11,513 nt of DNA, taken from the NCBI GenBank assembly GCA_013214715.1, contig JABSSB010000167.1:1-11513 (forward strand), in the 5' to 3' direction. The notes beneath the pieces were generated by a model. The model was not told the origin of the DNA and searched no databases. It worked only from the letters and a program-made list of their open reading frames with translations. Positions 7,061-11,513 of the stretch are shown piece by piece. This DNA is from Paracoccaceae bacterium. GTDB lineage: Bacteria > Pseudomonadota > Alphaproteobacteria > Rhodobacterales > Rhodobacteraceae. A program made the position numbers and the translations under genes. Each line of letters starts with the position of its first letter. Position 1 is the first letter of the stretch.

Positions 7061-7158
7061 GATGGTCCCCTTTGATCCTGACATAGACGCGGGGACAAGC
7101 TCGGGCAAGACGGGCGATTCGTTGTCAATCCGGGCTGTGGCCGCGAAGGCTCAGCGCG

Positions 7159-7797
7159 TTATCCCAACGTGGCCAGCAGACGGTCGGCCTCATCGGCGGG
7201 GGCGGCCAGCGCCTCGCGGTCTTCGCCCGGGAAAAACCGACCACGCGTGGCGGTGCGCATCGGCGCGGGCGTCAGGATCGACACGTGCGGGCCGGTGTTG
7301 GTCGTTTCCGCCTGCCAACTGCGGGCCAGTGCAATCTGCGTGGCCTTTGTGGCCCCATAGGCGCCAAAGAATTTTTCACCCGCGCGCGGATCGTCAAAAA
7401 ACACCGCGCGCCCGTCCGCGCCCAAGAGCGGCGCGACATAGGTGATCAGGCGCTGCGTGGCATGAGCGTTGATATCAACCGATTTGCCCCAATCCTTTTC
7501 ATCCATCAGCGCTGTGGGCGCCAGCGGAGCGGCATGAACCGCCGGATGCAGCCACAGATCCAGCTTGCCCCAGCGATCATAGATGCCACGGCACAGCGTC
7601 GCCATGGCGCCGGCTTCGGTAATGTCCATCGGGGCCAGCGTGGCGCTGCCGCCCTTGGCCTGAATCGCATCGTCCAGGTCTTCCAGCGCGCCAGAGGTGC
7701 GCGCCACGGCCACGATATGATGGGTCGGGCAAAGCGCCGTGGCCAGGGCAAAACCCAGCCCGCGAGAGGCGCCAGTGATCAGGGCAATCTGTGTCAT
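7159..7797 (-). CDS. Short-chain dehydrogenase/reductase family protein with atypical active site
   Basis: This is a Rossmann-fold protein of the SDR family. With the ATG at 7795-7797 it has 212 residues. A GTG three codons earlier is an alternative. TGASRGLG at 8-15 is the nucleotide-binding loop, and Arg33 after the second strand favours NADP(H). YGATK at 147-151 retains the catalytic Tyr and Lys. Two conserved features are missing. The NNAG motif reads LHPAVHA (83-89). The strand that should end in the catalytic Ser reads AVFFDDPR (131-138), with Asp in place of Ser. Either the enzyme uses a different proton-relay residue or it is a non-catalytic relative. Substrate is unknown. It lies upstream of surE on the same strand, but nearly 100 bases away. 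Confidence 0.85.
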   Translation of the reverse strand: MTQIALITGASRGLGFALATALCPTHHIVAVARTSGALEDLDDAIQAKGGSATLAPMDITEAGAMATLCRGIYDRWGKLDLWLHPAVHAAPLAPTALMDEKDWGKSVDINAHATQRLITYVAPLLGADGRAVFFDDPRAGEKFFGAYGATKATQIALARSWQAETTNTGPHVSILTPAPMRTATRGRFFPGEDREALAAPADEADRLLATLG

Positions 7798-7841
7798 GGT
7801 GCCCACCTGACCTCTGCGCGCGCCAAGGTCAAGACCTGCGC

Positions 7842-8108
7842 CTAATTCGCCAGCGGCAAACGGCGGGTCTGGCCGCCCTGTTGCACCAGAATGCCTTTCT
7901 GGTCGATGCCCTTGATCGGACCCAGTGAAATGCGGTCACCCACCGATACAACGCGTGGCCGCCCACCGCGATCCTGGATCATCGCCTTGAGGGCATTTTT
8001 CGGACCAAAGACGCCCAGAATATAGGTGCGCGATGTGTCGATGGCGCCTTTTTGCGTGGCGATCTGGCCTGCTTTCAGCTGACCCTTGGAATAACGGCTA
8101 TCTGCCAT
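7842..8108 (-). CDS. Conserved-looking small protein of unknown function
   Basis: I do not recognise this 88-residue protein. It has no signal peptide or membrane helix and is basic. The second half (TYILGVFGPKNALKAMI, then PRVVSVGDRISLGPIKGID, then GILVQQGGQTRRLPL) has the strand pattern of the small beta domain found in PilP/GspC-like secretion proteins. In those proteins the domain is attached to a membrane anchor that is absent here. The resemblance is weak and by eye. The ATG is the only start possible after an in-frame stop 14 codons upstream, and its binding site (AAGAG) is poor. It ends 45 bases before the dehydrogenase start, so both may share a transcript. It is divergent from bioY. 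Confidence 0.65.
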   Translation of the reverse strand: MADSRYSKGQLKAGQIATQKGAIDTSRTYILGVFGPKNALKAMIQDRGGRPRVVSVGDRISLGPIKGIDQKGILVQQGGQTRRLPLAN

Positions 8109-8334
8109 TCTTGGCTCTTTTTTGCTTTTGGCACCGGGTCGGTGCGGTCACTCTGCTCGGATGCGAACCCCTTCGCACCGCCGGGAAAGAAACGCAATGC
8201 GTCAGGGATTCGCCAGAGGCAATACCGCCCCGTAACGGCACGTCGCGCGATGATCGGCGGGTTCCTGCCAGCCGCACAGGTGCCGCAACGCAGCGATAAA
8301 TGGCACCGCTGGCGCTAACCTGCCTGCGCGGCGC

Positions 8335-8352
8335 TTGACTTCTGCGTCGCAG
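8335..8352 (+). promoter_or_regulatory. Candidate bioY promoter -35 with overlapping palindrome
   Basis: TTGACT (8335-8340) resembles a -35 element. One base after it begins the perfect 11-base palindrome CTGCG-T-CGCAG (8342-8352), which would sit in the spacer where a repressor could block polymerase. The matching -10 region is only A-rich and not a good TATAAT, so the promoter call is weak. Confidence 0.3.
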
Positions 8353-8385
8353 CAAAGAAAAACCGCTGCAAGGACAGAAAAAAAC

Positions 8386-8391
8386 AAGGAG
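8386..8391 (+). promoter_or_regulatory. bioY ribosome binding site AAGGAG
   Basis: A near-consensus AAGGAG lies seven bases before the ATG at 8399-8401, downstream of an A-rich stretch likely to be unstructured. It fixes the bioY start. Confidence 0.75.
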
Positions 8392-8398
8392 ACCCCAC

Positions 8399-8989
8399 AT
8401 GACCCTTAGCCAAATCTACAGCGGTTCCGACAAGCTGCTGCAGCAGGCCGGTCTGGTGCTCGGAGGGACATTGCTGATCGCGCTGGCTGCGCAGGTGAGC
8501 GTTCCGATGTGGCCCGTGCCGATCACTCTGCAAACCCTCGCCATCCTGATCGTTGGCCTCAGCTTTGGCGCGCGCCTTGGCGTTGCGACGCTGGTGGCCT
8601 ACCTGACGCAAGGCGCGATGGGCCTGCCGGTCTTTGCCGGCGGCGGCTCGGCGCTGGCGCTGATGGGGCCGACGGCTGGCTTCCTCTTTGGCTTTGTGCT
8701 CATGGTCTGGATCGTGGGCCAGGCGGCCGATCGCGGCATGACGCGCGGCATCTTTGGCGCGGCGCTGACCTGCATCGTGGCTTCGGCCGCGTTGTATCTG
8801 CCCGGCGTGGCCTGGCCGATGGCTGTTGCAGGCGCCTTTGGCATCGAAGGCAGCTGGGTCGGCTCGACCGCGGCGTCGATCTGGACCTACTGGGTCTCGC
8901 CCTTCCTGCTGGGTGACGCGATCAAATCGGTGCTGGCCGCGCTGATTGTGACCGGCGGTCTGAGCTGGTGGAACAAGCGCAAGGCGTAA
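8399..8989 (+). CDS. bioY: Biotin transporter substrate-binding component BioY
   Basis: BioY is the membrane S-component of the energy-coupling-factor biotin transporter. The 196-residue protein has five to six hydrophobic segments. It carries the family signatures VPMWPVPITLQTLAIL (35-50), LTQGAMGLPVFAGGG (69-83) and a C-terminal WVSPFLLGDAIKSVLAA stretch, ending in a basic WWNKRKA. No bioM (ATPase) or bioN (T-component) gene is next to it in this window. It may work alone, as some BioY proteins are reported to, or with components encoded elsewhere. It is monocistronic: the divergent region lies upstream and an intrinsic terminator follows 53 bases after the stop. Confidence 0.94.
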   Translation: MTLSQIYSGSDKLLQQAGLVLGGTLLIALAAQVSVPMWPVPITLQTLAILIVGLSFGARLGVATLVAYLTQGAMGLPVFAGGGSALALMGPTAGFLFGFVLMVWIVGQAADRGMTRGIFGAALTCIVASAALYLPGVAWPMAVAGAFGIEGSWVGSTAASIWTYWVSPFLLGDAIKSVLAALIVTGGLSWWNKRKA

Positions 8990-9006
8990 TGCCGGGCGTC
9001 AGACCG

Positions 9007-9032
9007 GGCGCGGCGGATTTGATCGCCGCGCC
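9007..9032 (+). repeat. GC-rich inverted repeat downstream of bioY
   Basis: GGCGCGGCG and CGCCGCGCC form a perfect 9-bp stem with loop GATTTGAT, 17 bases after the bioY stop. No T-run follows directly. It may protect the mRNA 3' end or assist the terminator just downstream. Confidence 0.5.
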
Positions 9033-9042
9033 GGGAGAGTTG

Positions 9043-9077
9043 AGGCTTGTCAGGCATATGCTTGGCAAGCCTTTTTT
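9043..9077 (+). terminator. Rho-independent terminator of bioY
   Basis: AGGCTTGTCAGGC pairs with GCTTGGCAAGCCT (9043-9055 with 9060-9072) across loop ATAT: a 13-bp stem with two G-U pairs. It is followed at once by T residues to 9077. Stem, loop and U-tract are all of good quality. There is no A-run on the other side, so it should act only on + strand transcripts. Confidence 0.85.
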
Positions 9078-9147
9078 GTTGTCGTGGTGCGTTTCAGTTT
9101 GTTGGCAGAGGACGGCTCTCTTCACCCAACGTCCTTGGAACAGCCGC

Positions 9148-9441
9148 TCACCGGAACGCCGAAAACACAAATAACGCGATGTAGCTGTGTGCAACGTAGG
9201 TTACAGCCTTTGCCCATTTGGGTCTGAGGTCTGGATACAACTCGCCCGCAAAAAAGCGTCCGAATAAGTGGGTCGGGCTGTTTTGGTTGGCCAAAGCCTT
9301 CCACGGCACGCCCATATCCCGCCAATCAGCGTCACGGAAGATCACGTAAAGAACTCTCGCTTGCCAAAACAAGGCAACAAAAAACGCCAAAACCGCGTTC
9401 ACAAACAAAACATAGAAAATTGCCTGCAACACCATCGACAT
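9148..9441 (-). CDS. Small two-helix membrane protein of unknown function, low GC
   Basis: I do not recognise this protein. From the ATG at 9439-9441 it has 97 residues. A hydrophobic helix at about 3-26 (VLQAIFYVLFVNAVLAFFVAL) is followed by a soluble, mildly charged loop with many Trp and Pro residues (DADWRDMGVPWKAL). A second helix ends the protein (TYVAHSYIALFVFSAF). The layout of helix, cytoplasm-sized loop and helix, at ~100 residues, is like UspB of E. coli, but no motif proves a relation. Other starts are an ATG two codons later and a TTG at 9481-9483; none has a strong binding site. By hand count bases 9181-9420 are 50% G+C, and 37% over 9361-9420, against about 70% in part of the next gene. 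Codon use therefore differs from its neighbours and transfer or weak selection is possible. Confidence 0.6.
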   Translation of the reverse strand: MSMVLQAIFYVLFVNAVLAFFVALFWQARVLYVIFRDADWRDMGVPWKALANQNSPTHLFGRFFAGELYPDLRPKWAKAVTYVAHSYIALFVFSAFR

Positions 9442-9490
9442 AGACCCACTATAGGTGTCCGGGCAGCGCCGCTCAATTCGCAAACTCAGT

Positions 9491-9496
9491 ATTATG
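9491..9496 (-). promoter_or_regulatory. Candidate -10 element CATAAT for the small membrane gene
   Basis: CATAAT on the minus strand differs from TATAAT at one base and lies in an AT-rich stretch 50 bases before the chosen start. No good -35 is seen at 16 to 18 bases. If used, RNA would begin near 9484, next to the alternative TTG start. Confidence 0.3.
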
Positions 9497-9516
9497 CATT
9501 TTCAAAGCGGACGTGA

Positions 9517-9537
9517 CTTGCGACTTGTGCACGCAAG
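9517..9537 (-). repeat. Hairpin just after the DUF1284 gene
   Basis: CTTGCG and CGCAAG pair around a nine-base loop, beginning two bases after the DUF1284 stop. No T-run follows, so it would be at best a weak terminator or an mRNA end stabiliser for the purF-DUF1284 transcript. Confidence 0.3.
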
Positions 9538-9539
9538 CG

Positions 9540-9965
9540 TCAGTCCGACCCATCCGCCCTTAACCGCGCCAACGCCCGGCGGCACATGCCTTGTTCCAGC
9601 CAGCCGCAGCCGCCGCAAATACGCTCCATCACTTCCGGCGTGACATGCTCTTTGATCCGGGCCTGCGCCTCGCCCCAGGTCAGCCGGTCTCCGCCTGTCA
9701 GACGCAAGGCATCGGCATGAGCGTCATCCAGCGCGGTGATGCGGTCCTGCTTGGCGCAGCCCGCGCCGATACGTTGGGGGCAGGGGGCGCAGATGGCGTC
9801 GGCGTCGCGCACCACTTCGATCACGGTCTCATCGCCTTGCGGCCCACGCAATTGCCCATCCACGATACCGGACATATTGGCGATAAAGCCGCTGGAATAG
9901 CCTTTGCCTTCAAAGCCCAGCGCACAGAGGAAATGATGCGGGCGGAATTTCAGTGGCGCGCTCAC
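9540..9965 (-). CDS. DUF1284 family cysteine-rich protein
   Basis: The 141-residue protein carries the DUF1284 signature FRPHHFLCALGFEGKGYS near its N-terminus and NM at 30-31. Seven cysteines are spaced in pairs: Cys14, then Cys59, Cys62 and Cys70 (CAPCPQRIGAGC), then Cys117, Cys120 and Cys128 (CGGCGWLEQGMC). The spacing suggests an iron-sulfur cluster or zinc site; the biochemical role of the family is not known to me. There is no signal peptide or membrane helix. The GTG start overlaps the purF TGA by four bases (GTGA), with GAGG about 12 bases upstream, so it is probably translated from the purF message. Family call is good; function is open. Confidence 0.85.
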   Translation of the reverse strand: MSAPLKFRPHHFLCALGFEGKGYSSGFIANMSGIVDGQLRGPQGDETVIEVVRDADAICAPCPQRIGAGCAKQDRITALDDAHADALRLTGGDRLTWGEAQARIKEHVTPEVMERICGGCGWLEQGMCRRALARLRADGSD

Positions 9966-11479
9966 TCGGCTGCTTTCACCTCAAAGCCCTGGTCGATCAT
10001 GTCCGACGGGGCGACCGGGTATTCACCCGAGAAACAGGCATCGCAATATTGCGGGCAGGCGGCATCGCGGCCCATGGCCTGACCCACCGCGCGATAGAGC
10101 CCGTCGAGAGAGATGAATTTCAGACTGTCCACGCCCAGATGCTTGCACATCTCTTCTTCAGACATGGTGGCCGCCAGCAGCTTTTCGCGCTGCGGCGTAT
10201 CCACGCCATAAAAACACGGCCATGTGGTGGGCGGCGACGCGATGCGGAAATGCACCTCTTTCGCGCCGGCATCGAGGATCATTTCCTTGATCTTGCGCGA
10301 CGTTGTGCCACGCACGACCGAGTCATCAACCAGCACCACCCGCTTGCCGCGGATCAGCGCGCGGTTGACGTTCAGCTTCAGCCGCACGCCCATGTTGCGG
10401 ATCTGTTCGGTCGGCTCAATGAATGTCCGGCCCATATATTGGTTACGGATGATGCCCATCGCGTAAGGGATGCCGGATTGCAGCGAAAAGCCGATCGCCG
10501 CGGGTGTGCCACTATCGGGGACGGGGCAGACCAGATCGGCCTCCACCGGCGCTTCCTTGGCCAGTTCCCGCCCAATGTTTTCGCGTGTTGTATAGACCGA
10601 CTGACCGCCAAGGATGCTGTCAGGGCGCGAGAAATAGACATGCTCGAAAATGCAGAATTTCGACGGCTGCGGGCGGAAGGGGAAATGGCTTTGCACGCCC
10701 TCTTCAGCGGTGATCACGACCATCTCACCGGGTTCGATCTCGCGGATGAACTCGGCCCCGATGATGTCCAGCGCACAGGTTTCCGAGGCCAGCGCCCAGC
10801 CTTCGCCAATGCGGCCCAGAACCAGCGGGCGCACACCCAGCGGGTCGCGCACGCCGATCAGCTTGGTGCGGGTCATCGCGACGATGGAAAAGGCGCCTTC
10901 GACCCTGCGCAGCGCGTCTTCCATCCGCTCAGGGATGTTGCGCTGCAGGGACCGCGCCATCAGGTGGATGATACATTCGCTGTCGGACGAGCTTTGGAAG
11001 ATCGACCCGCGTTCGATCAGCTCGCGCCGCAACGCGTTGGCATTGGTGATGTTGCCATTATGCGCAATCGCCGCGCCGCCCATCGAAAACTCGCCAAAAA
11101 ACGGCTGCACATCGCGGATTGCGGTCTGGCCTTTCGACCCGGCGGTGGAATAGCGCACATGCCCGATCCCCAGCGGGCCGGGCAGCGCCTCCATGATATC
11201 TTGCGAGGTGAAGTTGTCGCGGACATAGCCGAAGCGACGGGCCGAGTTGAAACCCTGCATCGCATCATGGGTGACAATCCCGCCCGCTTCCTGGCCGCGG
11301 TGTTGCAGCGCGTGCAAGCCAAGAGCGACGAAGCTGGATGCGTCTTTGACGCCGATGACGCCAAAGATCCCACATTCTTCTTTCAGCTTGTCTTTATCGG
11401 CCACGTCCGGCTGGAACGCGTCGAAATCAAAAGGATGCGCGGGAAGGCGCGGGCCATCAAAGGAGGATGTGTCGGACAA
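9962..11479 (-). CDS. purF: Amidophosphoribosyltransferase, [4Fe-4S] type
   Basis: PurF makes 5-phosphoribosylamine from PRPP and glutamine, the first committed step of purine synthesis. In this 505-residue protein Cys36 (EECGIFG) is the expected catalytic N-terminal cysteine, exposed after removal of a 35-residue propeptide. The glutaminase domain runs to about 260 (LQHRGQEAGG, GHVRYST, AHNGNITN). The phosphoribosyltransferase domain carries VVLVDDSVVRGTTS at 381-394 as the PRPP loop. Cys276, Cys422, Cys479 and Cys482 match the cluster ligands of the Bacillus subtilis enzyme. The start is TTG with GGAG seven bases upstream. The frame stays open to the window edge, but no other start codon occurs there. 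The stop overlaps the DUF1284 start. Confidence 0.95.
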   Translation of the reverse strand: MSDTSSFDGPRLPAHPFDFDAFQPDVADKDKLKEECGIFGVIGVKDASSFVALGLHALQHRGQEAGGIVTHDAMQGFNSARRFGYVRDNFTSQDIMEALPGPLGIGHVRYSTAGSKGQTAIRDVQPFFGEFSMGGAAIAHNGNITNANALRRELIERGSIFQSSSDSECIIHLMARSLQRNIPERMEDALRRVEGAFSIVAMTRTKLIGVRDPLGVRPLVLGRIGEGWALASETCALDIIGAEFIREIEPGEMVVITAEEGVQSHFPFRPQPSKFCIFEHVYFSRPDSILGGQSVYTTRENIGRELAKEAPVEADLVCPVPDSGTPAAIGFSLQSGIPYAMGIIRNQYMGRTFIEPTEQIRNMGVRLKLNVNRALIRGKRVVLVDDSVVRGTTSRKIKEMILDAGAKEVHFRIASPPTTWPCFYGVDTPQREKLLAATMSEEEMCKHLGVDSLKFISLDGLYRAVGQAMGRDAACPQYCDACFSGEYPVAPSDMIDQGFEVKAAE

Positions 11480-11486
11480 CTGGCAG

Positions 11487-11490
11487 CTCC
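11487..11490 (-). promoter_or_regulatory. Ribosome binding site GGAG supporting the purF TTG start
   Basis: GGAG on the minus strand sits seven bases before the TTG at 11477-11479. The first internal ATG is codon 73, inside the glutaminase domain, so a non-ATG start is required. Confidence 0.6.
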
Positions 11491-11513
11491 GATTCCGGGG
11501 GCAGGCTGGCCCC

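Larger units (their letters stand above)
8109..8398. other. Divergent intergenic region between the 88-residue gene and bioY
   Basis: No protein or RNA gene could be recognised in these 290 bases. Three perfect small inverted repeats are seen: GCACC-GGGTC-GGTGC (8131-8145), TGCGAA-CCCC-TTCGCA (8162-8177) and CTGCG-T-CGCAG (8342-8352). The region must hold the promoters of both flanking genes. The alphaproteobacterial BioR box (TTATMKATAA) is not present. Confidence 0.6.

Noticed and set aside
7061..7108. A longer SurE starting at the TTG 16 codons upstream
   Set aside because: The family begins at MRILITNDDG, and only the ATG at 7060 has a good binding site.
8155..8180. A tRNA T-arm-like stretch (GGTTCGCATCC) on the minus strand
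   Set aside because: No acceptor stem, D-arm or anticodon arm can be folded around it, and the T-stem does not pair beyond a few bases.
9109..9135. AGGACG/CGTCCT inverted repeat as a terminator for the small membrane gene
   Set aside because: The 15-base loop is large, the stem is six pairs, and no T-run follows on the minus strand.
9442..9483. A longer start (TTG at 9483) for the small membrane protein
   Set aside because: No binding site precedes it, and the added residues are hydrophilic and unlike a membrane-protein start; it cannot be wholly excluded.
11457..11513. A possible C-terminal tail of an upstream gene (such as cvpA) in another frame on the minus strand, ending TGA at 11457-11459
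   Set aside because: Only 18 codons are visible and nothing in them is recognisable, so it cannot be told from chance.
1..11513. CRISPR arrays, insertion sequences, transposase or phage genes, attachment sites
   Set aside because: No direct-repeat arrays, terminal inverted repeats or mobile-element proteins were seen on either strand.

Overview
The window is a GC-rich, gene-dense piece of a bacterial chromosome, most likely from an alphaproteobacterium of the Rhodobacterales (Roseobacter/Rhodobacter type). The basis is protein recognition and gene order: tatA-tatB-tatC followed by a DUF815 ATPase, facing surE-pcm-nlpD-like, with purF and bioY nearby. The TatC, SurE, Pcm and PurF sequences look alphaproteobacterial. 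No database search was possible, so the assignment is inference.

Layout. Bases 2-682 hold the 3' part of a GNAT acetyltransferase (+). Its end overlaps by 16 bases the end of a convergent WYL-type transcription regulator (667-1356, -). The regulator is the second gene of a two-gene unit behind a small ABM-like alpha/beta-barrel protein (1360-1683, -). A 221-base divergent interval contains a perfect CTGACA/TGTCAG inverted repeat and a GC-rich leader hairpin. It is followed by a compact + operon: tatA (1905-2123), tatB (2130-2612), tatC (2609-3523) and a DUF815 ATPase (3520-4362). The last two joins are 4-base stop/start overlaps.

Only six bases separate that operon from a convergent - operon read surE (7060-6275), pcm (6278-5631), nlpD-like (5583-4369). 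This order matches the enterobacterial surE-pcm-nlpD order. Upstream on the same strand lie an atypical short-chain dehydrogenase (7159-7797) and an 88-residue unknown (7842-8108). A 290-base divergent region leads into bioY (8399-8989, +), which ends at a convincing intrinsic terminator (9043-9077). The remainder, on the - strand, is a small two-helix membrane protein of unusually low GC (9148-9441), a cysteine-rich DUF1284 protein (9540-9965), and purF (9962-11479), which overlaps the DUF1284 start by four bases.

How the genes work together. TatABC form the twin-arginine translocase. SurE and Pcm are stationary-phase housekeeping enzymes (nucleotidase, protein repair). The lipoprotein at 4369-5583 is probably a non-catalytic activator of cell-wall amidases. 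BioY is a biotin-uptake S-component with no energising partners in view. PurF is the first committed enzyme of purine synthesis and carries ligands for a [4Fe-4S] cluster.

Nothing here looks like a new multi-gene system. The window is mostly core genome. The points most worth a second look are the DUF1284 protein coupled to PurF, the low-GC membrane gene, the nlpD-like protein that has lost most metal ligands, the extended TatC periplasmic loop, and the undescribed inverted repeats in the two divergent intergenic regions.
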